Assembly (NCBI RefSeq): GCF_011758565.1
Contig: NZ_JAAMOX010000001.1
Span: forward strand, 186,001-250,000
From: Lysinibacter cavernae
Lineage (GTDB): Bacteria; Actinomycetota; Actinomycetes; Actinomycetales; Microbacteriaceae
DNA length: 64,000 bases
Reading direction: 5' to 3'
The notes under the pieces were generated by a model. That model searched no databases and was not told the DNA's origin. It saw only the letters and a program-made list of their open reading frames with translations. A program made the translations under genes and the position numbers. Below are positions 36,503 to 45,874 of the stretch, one piece after another (position 1 is the stretch's first letter; every line of letters begins with the position of its first letter).

Positions 36503-38410
36503 ATGGCTTTGGCCACCCGCGATGACCTTCGAAACGTTGCGATCGTCGCCCACGTAGACCACGGCAAGACGACTCTCGTCGACGCCATGCTTAAGCAGAC
36601 AAACTCGTTCGACGCACACTTCGAGACCGACGAGCGCATGATGGACTCGAACGATCTTGAGCGCGAAAAGGGAATCACGATTCTCGCCAAGAACACGGCG
36701 ATCCTCTACGAAGGAAAGCACGCGACCAACGGCCCAGTCACCATCAACGTGGTTGACACCCCTGGTCACGCTGACTTCGGTGGCGAGGTTGAGCGTGCGC
36801 TCAGCATGGTTGACGGCGTAGTTCTGCTCGTTGACTCGAGCGAAGGCCCACTGCCGCAGACCCGCTTTGTGCTCCGTAAGGCACTCGAGAGCAACCTCCC
36901 CGTTATCCTGCTGGTGAACAAGACCGACCGTCCCGACTCCCGCATCGACGCTGTTGTCTCGGAAAGCCAGGACCTGCTGCTTGGTCTCGCTTCCGACATG
37001 GCAGACGAGCACCCAGACCTTGACCTCGACGCCATCCTTGACGTTCCTGTTGTCTACGCATCTGGCCGCGCCGGTGCTGCGAGCCGCAACAAGCCAAACG
37101 ATGGCACCCTGCCAGACAACGACGACCTTGAGCCACTGTTTGAGGCCATCCTTGAGCACGTACCTGCGCCGCAGTACGACGACGAGCACCCGCTGCAGGC
37201 CCACGTCACCAACCTCGACTCTTCGCCGTTCCTCGGTCGTATCGCGCTCCTTCGCGTTCACCACGGCACGATCAACAAGGGTCAGACGGTCGCTTGGGTT
37301 CGTCACGACGGAACCGTGCAGAACGTACGCATCACCGAGCTCATGCTCACGAAGGCGCTGACCCGTTTCCCCGCTGAGAGCGCTGGCCCCGGCGACATCG
37401 TTGCTGTTGCCGGTATCGCCGACATCACCATTGGTGAGACCATCGCAGACGCCGACGACGTTCGTCCGCTGCCGATGATCGAGATCGACGATCCAGCCAT
37501 CTCGATGACTATCGGTACCAACACCTCGCCCCTCGTTGGCAAGGTAAAGGGCCACAAGCTCACGGCACGTATGGTGAAAGACCGCCTCGACCGCGAGCTC
37601 ATCGGTAACATCTCGCTCAAGGTTCTCGATGTTGGCCGCCCCGACGCTTGGGAAGTTCAGGGTCGTGGCGAGCTCGCCCTGTCGATTCTTGTTGAGAACA
37701 TGCGTCGCGAGGGCTTCGAGCTCACGGTTGGTAAGCCGCAGGTTGTGACCAAGCGTATTGACGGCAAGATCCACGAGCCGTTTGAGCACCTCACCATCGA
37801 TGCTCCTGAGGAGTACCTCGGTGCGATCACGCAGTTGCTCGCAGCTCGCAAGGGTCGCATGGATGGCATGTCGAACCACGGCACCGGCTGGGTCCGCATG
37901 GAGTTCATCGTTCCAGCACGTGGCCTCATTGGCTTCCGCACTGAGTTCATGACCACCACGCGTGGTACCGGTATCGCAAACGCTATCTCGCACGGCTACG
38001 AGCCTTGGGCTGGCGCAATCGTTACCCGCGTCAACGGCTCGATTGTTGCTGACCGCTCTGGTGTTGCAACGCCGTTCGCCATGATCAACCTGCAGGAGCG
38101 CATGTCGTTCTTTGTCCAGCCGACCGAAGAGGTCTACGAGGGCATGGTTATCGGCGAGAACTCGCGTTCAGAAGACATGGATGTGAACGTTACGAAAGAG
38201 AAGAAGCTCACCAACATGCGTGCGGCTTCGTCTGACACGTTTGAGTCGATGACGCCTCCTCGTCAGCTGTCGCTTGAAGAGTGCCTTGAGTTCGCCCGTG
38301 AAGACGAGTGTGTTGAGGTCACCCCTGAGGCGATCCGCATTCGCAAGGTAGAGCTTGACGCGTCTGCTCGCCAGCGCAGCACTGCTCGCCTCAAGAAGCA
38401 GAACGAGTAA
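36503..38410 (+). CDS. typA: Ribosome-associated translational GTPase TypA/BipA
   Basis: The 635-residue GTPase resembles elongation factor G and acts on ribosome assembly and stress adaptation. The GTP-binding motifs are complete: AHVDHGKTT (about 16-24), [20 protein letters not shown] and NKTDRPDSR. They are followed by domain II, EF-G-like III/V domains and the TypA-specific C-terminal domain ([19 protein letters not shown]). The ATG at 36503 has TGAGGA upstream. A strong terminator follows. Confidence 0.96.
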   Translation: MALATRDDLRNVAIVAHVDHGKTTLVDAMLKQTNSFDAHFETDERMMDSNDLEREKGITILAKNTAILYEGKHATNGPVTINVVDTPGHADFGGEVERALSMVDGVVLLVDSSEGPLPQTRFVLRKALESNLPVILLVNKTDRPDSRIDAVVSESQDLLLGLASDMADEHPDLDLDAILDVPVVYASGRAGAASRNKPNDGTLPDNDDLEPLFEAILEHVPAPQYDDEHPLQAHVTNLDSSPFLGRIALLRVHHGTINKGQTVAWVRHDGTVQNVRITELMLTKALTRFPAESAGPGDIVAVAGIADITIGETIADADDVRPLPMIEIDDPAISMTIGTNTSPLVGKVKGHKLTARMVKDRLDRELIGNISLKVLDVGRPDAWEVQGRGELALSILVENMRREGFELTVGKPQVVTKRIDGKIHEPFEHLTIDAPEEYLGAITQLLAARKGRMDGMSNHGTGWVRMEFIVPARGLIGFRTEFMTTTRGTGIANAISHGYEPWAGAIVTRVNGSIVADRSGVATPFAMINLQERMSFFVQPTEEVYEGMVIGENSRSEDMDVNVTKEKKLTNMRAASSDTFESMTPPRQLSLEECLEFAREDECVEVTPEAIRIRKVELDASARQRSTARLKKQNE

Positions 38411-38423
38411 CACGCTGTTGTAG

Positions 38424-38462
38424 AAGGGCCCCGCCGAACTCATTCCGGCGGGGCCCTTTTTC
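38424..38462 (+). terminator. Rho-independent terminator of typA
   Basis: AAGGGCCCCGCCG and CGGCGGGGCCCTT form a 13-bp stem followed by TTTTTC. Confidence 0.95.
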
Positions 38463-38477
38463 TCTCCCCACTCTCAA

Positions 38478-38549
38478 GCTCGTGGGGTGCAAATTCGCTC
38501 GTGGGGTGCAGAATTTCGCACCCCGCGAGCCGTTTTGCACCCCGCGAGC
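38478..38549. repeat. Nested direct and inverted repeats between typA and efeB
   Basis: Two copies of GCTCGTGGGGTGCA (38478 and 38497) are followed by two inverted copies, GCACCCCGCGAGC (38518-38530 and about 38537-38549). The copies can pair in alternative ways to give one long or two smaller hairpins. The position between convergent genes suggests a bidirectional terminator or a palindromic extragenic repeat. Confidence 0.8.
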
Positions 38550-38558
38550 GGGAGAAAG

Positions 38559-39926
38559 CTAGGCGAAGAGGCCCTCGCCGACATATCCGCCGGGGGACGT
38601 GCCAGGCGGAATGGCGAACACTGCCGAGCCAACGTGTCGAATGTACTCGTTGAGAGTGTCCATTTTGAGGTTCTTCTGGATACGCACAAAATGTTCTGGA
38701 TCGTTTTGGAAGCTGATGAAGAAGAGCCCAGCGTTGAGCTGTCCAAGATCGTTATTTCCGTCAACGTAGTTGTAGCCGCGCCGAAGCAACCGGATGCCGT
38801 CGTTGAGCTTCGGGTGCGCCAGTCTGACGTGTGAGTCGACTGGAATGGCCGGCCCGCCAGCTGAGTGCACTGCCTCGAAATTTGGCTCGGTGAATTCCGA
38901 GCCGCCTGAGAGCGGGGCGCCCTCACCTTTGTCTCGTCCGATGATGTTCTCTTGTTCCTCAAGCCGCGCCCTGTCCCAGGACTCGATGGTCATGAGAATC
39001 TTGCGCGCCACGAGGTAGGTGCCGCCGTTCATCCAGCCCTGGTCGCTCGTTGAGTCGACGTAGATGTGCTTGGCAAGCGCATCCTTTTCTTCGGACATGA
39101 CGTTGGCGGTGCCATCTTTGAACCCGAAAAGGTTGCGGGGCGTCTGCTGAGCAGATGAGGTTGACGACGTTCGGCCGAAGCCAAGCTGAGACCACCGAAT
39201 TTGTGCCCGCCCGAACGCGATGCGGCTGAGGTTGCGCACGGCGTGTACGGCGACCTGCGGGTCGTCGGCGCAGGCCTGAATGCAGAGATCCCCTCCCGTC
39301 ATCGAGGGGCTGAGGAGATCAAACGCGAAGGCGGGGAGATCCGCAAGGGCGGCCGGTTTTCGGTCGGCGATGCCAAAACGGTCGTTGCCGTTTGCATCCT
39401 GGAACAGGCTCGGTCCAACGCCAAAGGTGATGGTGAGCCCGCTTGCGGGAAGGCCAAGGGCATCCCCGGTATCGTCTGGGGGCAGCAAGGGCGAACCGCC
39501 GACCGCGCCTCGCTCGCTCACATCGAGTCCCTGCGTGAGTCGAGAAGCCGCGTAGCTCCAGTCTTGCAGGAGTTCGATCAGGTCGTCGCGGGTTGCGGAT
39601 GCCGTGACATCAAACGTGGCAAAGAACAGCCGGTCTTGGGCAGGGGTGGTGACTCCTGCCTGGGTGGTGCCGTAGAACGGGAATTGATCGCCGTTGGTTG
39701 GGGCGACCGCTTCGCCTCGTGCGACGGCGGCCACAGTTGCCGCGCCACCGATGAATCCTGCTGATGCGCCAATGCCCAGCAGGCCGAGCAATCCGCGCCG
39801 AGACAGGCCAGCCGGCGTGGACGCCGCCTCCGAAGACTCGCCGGAATCTGTAGGAGTGTCGCGCGGCGGTTTGTCACTTGGAACGCCAGGTATGTTGGAA
39901 TCGCTGGGGGTCATATTTGGGGTCAC
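38559..39926 (-). CDS. efeB: Iron uptake deferrochelatase/peroxidase EfeB (Dyp-type, Tat-exported)
   Basis: The 455-residue heme protein has a twin-arginine signal (SRRGLLGLLG, Arg at 43-44) preceded by an unusually long hydrophilic N-terminus. The Dyp-type signature NLFGFKDGTAN and the heme-ligand region DSHVRLAHP are present. With EfeO and EfeU it supports high-affinity iron uptake, oxidising ferrous iron or stripping iron from heme. It is the last gene of efeU-efeO-efeB. The Tat pathway is consistent with a tatB gene at 56678. Confidence 0.93.
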   Translation of the reverse strand: MTPNMTPSDSNIPGVPSDKPPRDTPTDSGESSEAASTPAGLSRRGLLGLLGIGASAGFIGGAATVAAVARGEAVAPTNGDQFPFYGTTQAGVTTPAQDRLFFATFDVTASATRDDLIELLQDWSYAASRLTQGLDVSERGAVGGSPLLPPDDTGDALGLPASGLTITFGVGPSLFQDANGNDRFGIADRKPAALADLPAFAFDLLSPSMTGGDLCIQACADDPQVAVHAVRNLSRIAFGRAQIRWSQLGFGRTSSTSSAQQTPRNLFGFKDGTANVMSEEKDALAKHIYVDSTSDQGWMNGGTYLVARKILMTIESWDRARLEEQENIIGRDKGEGAPLSGGSEFTEPNFEAVHSAGGPAIPVDSHVRLAHPKLNDGIRLLRRGYNYVDGNNDLGQLNAGLFFISFQNDPEHFVRIQKNLKMDTLNEYIRHVGSAVFAIPPGTSPGGYVGEGLFA

Positions 39927-40006
39927 CTCATCATGCTACGCAGGTGATGGTTGTCGCCCGGCCAGAATCGGTTGATTCTCGGATGATTCTGACCGGGCTG
40001 CCGGGT

Positions 40007-41230
40007 TTAGGACGCTTTGACGTCGAGGACGGTGTGGGTGAGTGTGGCAAGCGGCTCGCTCAGTGCGTTGAGCTGGGCCCCGAGTGCCTTTCGCGACTCC
40101 TGATCGACGGTGTCGTAGGACACAAATCCGTCGGTTGGGTTGCCATAGGTTTCGAGGAGCGTCTTCATCGCGGCAAACTGTGTGTCGAGCTTGCTCACCA
40201 ATTCTGTGCCTTCGTCACCCTTGCTCGCGGCGATGTCGCGCACGTTTCCGAAGGCAACTTCTGCTCCCTCAACGTTGGCGTAGAAGTCGTAGAGGTCGGT
40301 GTGGGAAAACTCGTCTTCTTCGCCTGACAGCTTGCCGTCTGGAGCTGCGACCTCGTCAAGGAGGCCGATTGCTCCGTTGGTGATGTCGCCGAGCGTGAGC
40401 TCAAACTTGGGATCGTCGACGGCAGCCTTGAGCGCAGTCACGTCGGTCACGAGCTGCTCGGCAATGGCTGCTCGGCCGGCGGCGTCGAGGGCTGTGATGG
40501 TCTCATCAGGGTAGTTCGCCTGTGCCTCGCTTAGCCACAGGTCCATTTCGATGCGGTGGAAGCCGGTGAAGTCGAGCCCCTCATCCTCAGCGCCCTGCTT
40601 GCGGTAGTCGATTTTTGGGTCGAGGTCGCCAAACTGTTCGGCAGTTGGCTCAATGCGCTCGTAGTTGATGCGTGTGATGGGGAAGAGGGCCTTGGCCTGT
40701 TCGTCATCTCCAGCGGTGTACGCGTCGGCGAGCAACTGCACGTTTGGCAGGAGCTCCGCGACTTGCTGCTTCACGTAGGCGGTGTAGTTTGCGATTGCCG
40801 CATCGGCGGCTTCCTTGTCGTTGCCGCTGAGTTCAACCGTCTTGCCAGAGACTGTGAACTCCGTCTGGCCGATACCTTCGCCGATCATGCCGGGCTTGCA
40901 CACCGTGTAGTACGTGCCCGGCTGGGCAACAACAGTCAGGTCTCGGCTGGCGCCAGCAGCGATATTCTCGACCTCTCCGACGATGCGGAGCTTGTCCTCA
41001 GCAAGGATGTAGAACTCCGTCACCTGGTCGCCGGAGTTGGTGACGGAGAACGTGATTGGTCCGCTGGGGGCGGTTGCCGCATCCACGACACAGTCGCTCG
41101 CGGTGCTGTCGACCGACAGCGCGGTGGCATTGGCTCCTTGGTTATTAGGTACGCAGCCGGTGAGCGTAGCCGTGATGCCGACGGCGAGGGTCATTGTGGC
41201 CATCGTTGTGGCGCGTGTGCGGGATGTCAT
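40007..41230 (-). CDS. efeO: Iron uptake system protein EfeO (cupredoxin plus M75 domain)
   Basis: The 407-residue lipoprotein (lipobox TLTG-C, C26) has an N-terminal cupredoxin-like domain (about 35-140, with YYTVCKPGM) and an imelysin/M75 domain with the HXXE metal motif in GFHRIEMDLW. It binds ferric or ferrous iron outside the membrane and passes it to EfeU. AAGGAGAA precedes the ATG at 41230. The gene lies 69 bases after efeU and 80 bases before efeB. Confidence 0.94.
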   Translation of the reverse strand: MTSRTRATTMATMTLAVGITATLTGCVPNNQGANATALSVDSTASDCVVDAATAPSGPITFSVTNSGDQVTEFYILAEDKLRIVGEVENIAAGASRDLTVVAQPGTYYTVCKPGMIGEGIGQTEFTVSGKTVELSGNDKEAADAAIANYTAYVKQQVAELLPNVQLLADAYTAGDDEQAKALFPITRINYERIEPTAEQFGDLDPKIDYRKQGAEDEGLDFTGFHRIEMDLWLSEAQANYPDETITALDAAGRAAIAEQLVTDVTALKAAVDDPKFELTLGDITNGAIGLLDEVAAPDGKLSGEEDEFSHTDLYDFYANVEGAEVAFGNVRDIAASKGDEGTELVSKLDTQFAAMKTLLETYGNPTDGFVSYDTVDQESRKALGAQLNALSEPLATLTHTVLDVKAS

Positions 41231-41299
41231 GGGTTCTCCTTGGTGGGGCGTCTCGATGTGACGTGAGGAAGTGTGACGCGAGGGTAATAATGAGACCGG

Positions 41300-42319
41300 C
41301 TAGATGCCGGTTTGGGTTGGTGACGCTGCTGACTCGGCAACGGCGTCGTCTGCAGCGGCTGAGTGTTCGTGCTGGGGGAGTGTTGCGGGAATTTGGGACT
41401 CGTTGGATGGCGCACCATTCGTCGACTGCTTCGGGCGACGGTTTTTGCGCACCTTCACGATGAAGATCGTGAGTACGGGGATCACATACAGTGCCCAGGC
41501 CCAGACTTCGAGCTTGGTCATTTCTGGGGTGAACCCGATGGTGCCCTTGAGGAGGGTGCCGAGCAGTCCATCTGGGGCGATCACTTCTGGTATTCGGAAC
41601 GCCCAACCCGCTGGCCCGTAGAGTCCGTGGGTCCATGCCGGTGCGCTCGCGGGTACTGCCTCAAACGGGCCGGGAAGGAAGCGGGCCTCCTGGAGGTCAT
41701 GGATGCCGTAGGCGAGTACGCCGGCGGCAACGATGATGAGGAGCGCGCCTGTCCAGGTAAAGAAGACGGAGAGGTTAATGCGGAGCATCCCGCGGTAAAT
41801 CAGCCAGCCGAGGACAACGGCCGTGAGGAGGCCGAGCACGGCGCCAAGCAGGGTCATCGGGGTGTCGCCAGTGGCTTTGACCGCTGCCCAGAGGAAGAGC
41901 GCCGTTTCGATACCCTCCCTCGCGACCGCGATAAACCCGACCATAACGAGTCCCCAGCCGTTTCCGGTCAGTGCCCGCTCAACGGAGGATTCGAGTTCGC
42001 CCTTGAGGTTCCGCGCGGTGCGCAGCATCCAGAAGACCATCCAGGTGACGAGGCCTACGGCGAGGATTGACATCGCACCGCCGATGAATTCTTGGGCTTC
42101 AAAGGAGAGCCCGTATGCACCAAACGTGAGGATGGCTCCCGTCGCGAGCGACAGTGCCACCGCGAGTCCGACGCCGATCCAGATTCGAATGACCACGTCG
42201 TGGCGACCAATTCTGCGCACGTATGCAATGAGAATGCCTACAACAAGCGCGGCTTCGAGTCCTTCGCGTAGGCCGATGAGGAACGTGCCAAACATGCCGG
42301 CGAGTTCGGTTCCTTGCAC
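41300..42319 (-). CDS. efeU: Ferrous iron permease EfeU (FTR1 family)
   Basis: The 339-residue protein has about seven helices and both iron-binding REXXE motifs: LREGLEAAL in helix 1 and AREGIETAL in helix 4. The C-terminal tail is hydrophilic. I chose GTG at 42319, with AGAAAGG ten bases upstream; ATG at 42295 would also give a family-like start. The frame continues upstream through the iron box to 42487, which I exclude. It heads the efeUOB operon and is preceded by an IdeR/DtxR-type site. Confidence 0.92.
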   Translation of the reverse strand: MQGTELAGMFGTFLIGLREGLEAALVVGILIAYVRRIGRHDVVIRIWIGVGLAVALSLATGAILTFGAYGLSFEAQEFIGGAMSILAVGLVTWMVFWMLRTARNLKGELESSVERALTGNGWGLVMVGFIAVAREGIETALFLWAAVKATGDTPMTLLGAVLGLLTAVVLGWLIYRGMLRINLSVFFTWTGALLIIVAAGVLAYGIHDLQEARFLPGPFEAVPASAPAWTHGLYGPAGWAFRIPEVIAPDGLLGTLLKGTIGFTPEMTKLEVWAWALYVIPVLTIFIVKVRKNRRPKQSTNGAPSNESQIPATLPQHEHSAAADDAVAESAASPTQTGI

Positions 42320-42355
42320 GGAATTCCAGCCTTTCTTGCGGCTATTATCAGGGGA

Positions 42356-42373
42356 TTGGTTAGCCTGCCCTAA
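42356..42373. promoter_or_regulatory. IdeR/DtxR-type iron box upstream of efeU
   Basis: TTGGTTAGCCTGCCCTAA matches 15 of 18 positions of the actinobacterial iron-box consensus TAGGTTAGSCTAACCTAA. It lies 37 bases before efeU and next to a TATTCT -10-like element on the minus strand, so iron-bound repressor would shut off the operon. Confidence 0.75.
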
Positions 42374-42435
42374 GTTAGAATAGTGTTCCGGGGCCTCGCT
42401 GTCTACTGCCAGCCAGTCTTCAGTCACAGTGCGCC

Positions 42436-42441
42436 TACACT
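42436..42441 (+). promoter_or_regulatory. -10 hexamer TACACT, probable leaderless promoter
   Basis: TACACT is six bases before the GTG at 42448. Confidence 0.5.
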
Positions 42442-42447
42442 GGAAGA

Positions 42448-42966
42448 GTGTCAACACTGCAACCGTCGAGCGAACTTCCGCACTCATCCCAGAGCGTTCT
42501 CGTTGTGGATGCGCCCAATGCTGTTGATCAGCCGGTTCCCCTCGGCGTGCGATTGTTTATGGGTCTTGTCACGGTCATGCTTGGTGTTCTGCTTGGCATC
42601 CTGACGACGGTTCAGCACCAGGTGACAACCGTAATAGGTGAGGTTCGACTGCCGACCGGGGTCGTGCTTGGCCTCGTGGCGTTTGGCTCGGTCGCCCTGC
42701 TCAGCCGAATGCTCAACCCAGGTATTGCGAGGGCGGTCCAGCTCTGTGCCGGCGTCATGATTGCCGTTGCGCTCTTCAGCAGTGTCAGTCTTGGTGGGAG
42801 CGTGCTCATCCCCAATAATCCTGTCGGCTGGGTGTGGCTCATCGGAACCCTTGTGGTGAGCGCGTGTGCCGTGTTGTGGCCGCGCCGCCGTGAGCGGACG
42901 CGGCAGGAGCCGCAAGGGGATAAACTAGAGGTTCATAATCACCTAAGTAGTACGGAGAACCAGTGA
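42448..42966 (+). CDS. DUF6113-like integral membrane protein
   Basis: The 172-residue protein has about 30 hydrophilic N-terminal residues, four predicted membrane helices (from [20 protein letters not shown] to [18 protein letters not shown]) and a basic then polar C-terminus. It resembles the small actinobacterial family found before fdxA. The stop overlaps the fdxA start by four bases (GTGA), so the two are co-translated. Function unknown. It is divergent from efeU. Confidence 0.75.
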   Translation: MSTLQPSSELPHSSQSVLVVDAPNAVDQPVPLGVRLFMGLVTVMLGVLLGILTTVQHQVTTVIGEVRLPTGVVLGLVAFGSVALLSRMLNPGIARAVQLCAGVMIAVALFSSVSLGGSVLIPNNPVGWVWLIGTLVVSACAVLWPRRRERTRQEPQGDKLEVHNHLSSTENQ

Positions 42967-43295
42967 CCTACGTCATCGCCCTTCCATGCGTCGACGTCAA
43001 GGACCGCGCCTGTATTGACGAGTGCCCGGTTGACTGCATTTACGAGGGCGAGCGCTCGCTCTACATTCATCCGGATGAATGTGTAGATTGCGGCGCCTGC
43101 GAACCCGTTTGCCCCGTCGAAGCGATTTATTACGAAGACGATCTCCCTGACGAGTGGGCCGACTACTACAAGGCCAACGTTGACTTCTTTGACGATATTG
43201 GCTCTCCAGGTGGGGCAGCAAAGGTTGGCGTCTACGCGAAAGATCACCCGATCATCGCCGCGCTTCCAGCCAACGTCAACAACACCGAAGACTAA
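42963..43295 (+). CDS. fdxA: Seven-iron ferredoxin
   Basis: The 110-residue electron carrier has cysteines at 9, 17, 21, 25, 40, 43, 46 and 50. The spacing in [12 protein letters not shown] and [13 protein letters not shown] indicates one 3Fe-4S and one 4Fe-4S cluster, as in actinobacterial FdxA. The acidic C-terminal half is typical. It starts with a GTG overlapping the upstream gene and is five bases before dapC, a conserved actinobacterial arrangement. Confidence 0.95.
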   Translation: MTYVIALPCVDVKDRACIDECPVDCIYEGERSLYIHPDECVDCGACEPVCPVEAIYYEDDLPDEWADYYKANVDFFDDIGSPGGAAKVGVYAKDHPIIAALPANVNNTED

Positions 43296-43299
43296 GCGC

Positions 43300-44412
43300 A
43301 TGCTTGGGCAACTTCCCGATTATCCGTGGGATGCCATGGTGCCGCACGCCAAGCGCGCGGCAGAGCATCCAGGCGGAATGGTTGACCTCTCCATCGGTTC
43401 GCCGGTTGATGAGACCCCAGCGAGTATCCGCGAGGCGCTTGCCGCCGCAACTGACGCTCACGCCTATCCAACAACGACCGGTACACCGGAGCTCAGGGCG
43501 GCGATTGTTGACTGGTTCGCCCGCCGCCGCTCGGTGCCTGGCCTGACCAATGCGGAGGTGCTTCCGACGGTCGGCTCGAAAGAGTTGGTCGCCTGGCTCC
43601 CGTTCATGCTTGGTCTGGGCGAAGACGATATCGTCGTGCATCCGAACGCTGCCTACCCGACCTACGCGATGGGGGCCGCCCTCGCTGGTGCGCAGGCGTT
43701 TGCTGCCGATAGCCCCGCCGAGTGGCCAGCAGGCACAAAGCTCGTCTGGCTGAACTCGCCAGGTAACCCTGATGGTCGTGTGCTGAGTGTCGACGAGCTG
43801 AGGGAGGCCGTCGCGGCCGCCCGTCGCATTGGTGCGGTTATCGCAGGCGACGAATGCTATGCCGAACTTGGCTGGGAGGGGGAGTGGGTCGAAAACCCAA
43901 CTCCGTGCATCCTTGACCCTCGAGTTGTTGATGACAGCCGCGAGGGTGTCCTGTCGGTGTACTCGTTGAGCAAGCAATCGAACCTTGCCGGCTACCGTGC
44001 GGCCTTTGTTGCCGGCGACGCGTCAATCATCGCTCGGTTAACCACAATTCGTAAACACGCTGGCATGATTCCGCCGGCTCCCGTACAGGCTGCCATGATC
44101 GCTGCGCTTGTCGACGACGAACACGTGCTGGCTCAAAAGGAACGCTACCGTGCTCGTCGTGCGGTGTTGAAACCGGCGCTTGAGGCTGCGGGATTCCGCA
44201 TCGATCAGAGCGAAGCTGGGCTCTATCTGTGGGCTACAGAGGGTAAGGACGCTTGGCAATCGATCGCCCGGTTGGCCGACGCCGGCATCCTCGCAGGGCC
44301 TGGAACCTTCTACGGAGATTTCTACCCTGAACACGTTCGATTCTCGCTGACGGCATCCGATGAGCGAATTGCCGACGCCGCGGCTCGACTGCGTTCGGAT
44401 TTCGCACAATAG
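43300..44412 (+). CDS. dapC: Succinyldiaminopimelate transaminase
   Basis: The 370-residue class I/II aminotransferase makes N-succinyl-LL-2,6-diaminopimelate from the keto precursor with glutamate. The PLP lysine lies in VYSLSKQSNLAGYR, and substrate loops VGSKELVAWLP and SPGNPDGRV are present. The ATG at 43300 follows the fdxA stop by four bases; the frame also extends back into fdxA, which I exclude. With dapD and dapE downstream it forms the succinylase branch of lysine and peptidoglycan biosynthesis. Confidence 0.92.
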   Translation: MLGQLPDYPWDAMVPHAKRAAEHPGGMVDLSIGSPVDETPASIREALAAATDAHAYPTTTGTPELRAAIVDWFARRRSVPGLTNAEVLPTVGSKELVAWLPFMLGLGEDDIVVHPNAAYPTYAMGAALAGAQAFAADSPAEWPAGTKLVWLNSPGNPDGRVLSVDELREAVAAARRIGAVIAGDECYAELGWEGEWVENPTPCILDPRVVDDSREGVLSVYSLSKQSNLAGYRAAFVAGDASIIARLTTIRKHAGMIPPAPVQAAMIAALVDDEHVLAQKERYRARRAVLKPALEAAGFRIDQSEAGLYLWATEGKDAWQSIARLADAGILAGPGTFYGDFYPEHVRFSLTASDERIADAAARLRSDFAQ

Positions 44413-44566
44413 TTCATTTTGTGATCTTGTAGTGATCAGAAACGGTCTCCAGGATTCCGCACACAACCCCTGAACACGTTAGTCTGGAACGGTTGAGGAC
44501 CAAGACGTCCACAACAGTGCTGTCTGACAGCACAGACACTGACGGTTCACCACTGGAGGAGATGAC

Positions 44567-45874
44567 GTGACTGACGCAGGAACAGGTAGCGGCCACGCAG
44601 AGCAAAAAGCGACACTGTCATTTCCGGGAGGTAGCGCGGATTTTCCGCTGCTTCCCTCGACAGCAGGCGCATCATCCATAGATCTCTCGACGCTTACCCG
44701 CCAGAGTGGCCTTACTGCTCTTGACTACGGATTTGTCAACACGTCGGCAACGAAGTCGGCAATCACCTATATTGACGGTGACAAGGGTATTCTGCGGTAT
44801 CGCGGATACCCCATCGAGCAGCTTGCCGAGAACTCCACGTACCTCGAGGTCGCATGGCTGCTTATCTATGGTGAGTTGCCAACCGCCGATCAGCTTGCAA
44901 ACTTCGACGAGAACATCCGCCGGCACACGCTGCTGCACGAAGATCTCAAGAGGTTCTTCTCCGCGCTGCCCCACACCGCGCACCCCATGTCGGTGCTCTC
45001 AAGTGCCCTCTCAGCGCTATCGACCTACTACGAAGGATCCCTCGACCCGAACGATCCCGACATGGTCGAGATCAACACGGTTCGCCTGCTGGCAAAGCTG
45101 CCAGTTATCGCTGCCTACGCCCACAAGAAGTCGATTGGACAGGCATTCCTGTACCCCGACAACTCCCTGAGCTTTGTTGACAACTTCCTCAAGCTGAACT
45201 TCGGCAATATGGCCGAGAAATACGACATCGATCCCGTACTCGGACGTGCGCTCGACCAGCTGCTTATCCTGCACGCCGATCACGAGCAGAACGCCTCGAC
45301 GTCAACAGTTCGCCTTGTTGGTTCGACCGGTGCAAACATGTTTGCCTCGGTGTCGGCCGGTGTCAACGCGTTGTCTGGACCATTGCACGGTGGCGCAAAC
45401 GAAGCTGTGCTCGACATGCTGGGACAGATTCGCGAATCTGGCGGCGGAGTGAAGCAGTTTGTTGACCGCGTCAAGAATAAGGACGCTGGCGTCCGTCTCA
45501 TGGGATTCGGTCACCGCGTTTACAAGAACTACGACCCGCGTGCCATGATCGTCAAGAACAGCGCAGATAAGGTCCTCGAGGCGCTTGGCGTCACCGACCC
45601 GCTGCTCGACCTCGCAAAAGAGCTTGAGCAGATCGCGCTGAGCGACGATTACTTCATCGAGCGCAAGCTGTACCCAAACGTTGACTTCTACACCGGCGTG
45701 ATTTACAAAGCTATGGGCTTCCCAACCCGCATGTTCACCGTGCTCTTCGCGATCGGACGGCTGCCAGGTTGGATCGCCCACTGGCGCGAAATGCAGACCG
45801 ACCCGCAGACCAAGATCGGTCGCCCACAGCAGCTCTACATTGGTTCGCCCGAGCGTCAGCTTCGCAAGCCTTAG
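44567..45874 (+). CDS. gltA: Citrate synthase
   Basis: The 435-residue type II enzyme condenses acetyl-CoA with oxaloacetate. Catalytic regions are visible: LHGGANEAVLDML (His), GFGHRVYKNYDPRA (His) and NVDFYTGVIY (Asp). The GTG at 44567 has GGAGGAG upstream. A -10-like TAGTCT lies at 44480-44485. The 3' end overlaps the convergent gene at 45871 by four bases. Confidence 0.97.
   Translation: MTDAGTGSGHAEQKATLSFPGGSADFPLLPSTAGASSIDLSTLTRQSGLTALDYGFVNTSATKSAITYIDGDKGILRYRGYPIEQLAENSTYLEVAWLLIYGELPTADQLANFDENIRRHTLLHEDLKRFFSALPHTAHPMSVLSSALSALSTYYEGSLDPNDPDMVEINTVRLLAKLPVIAAYAHKKSIGQAFLYPDNSLSFVDNFLKLNFGNMAEKYDIDPVLGRALDQLLILHADHEQNASTSTVRLVGSTGANMFASVSAGVNALSGPLHGGANEAVLDMLGQIRESGGGVKQFVDRVKNKDAGVRLMGFGHRVYKNYDPRAMIVKNSADKVLEALGVTDPLLDLAKELEQIALSDDYFIERKLYPNVDFYTGVIYKAMGFPTRMFTVLFAIGRLPGWIAHWREMQTDPQTKIGRPQQLYIGSPERQLRKP

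Noticed and set aside
36407-37993. A 528-residue open frame on the strand opposite typA
   Set aside because: It is a shadow of the high-GC codon pattern of typA and has no recognisable domain.
38181-38194. Sequence ATGTGAACGTTACG resembling the LacI operators
   Set aside because: Only the left half and centre match, it lacks the TCACAT half, and it lies inside the typA coding region.
38478-38549. A CRISPR-like array
   Set aside because: Repeats are in inverted pairs with spacers of a few bases and no cas genes are nearby.
42320-42487. A 56-residue N-terminal extension of EfeU
   Set aside because: It would span the iron box and promoter and overlaps the divergent gene; FTR1 proteins start directly at helix 1.
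43180-43299. An N-terminal extension of DapC
   Set aside because: It lies inside fdxA in another frame; the aminotransferase begins at 43300.
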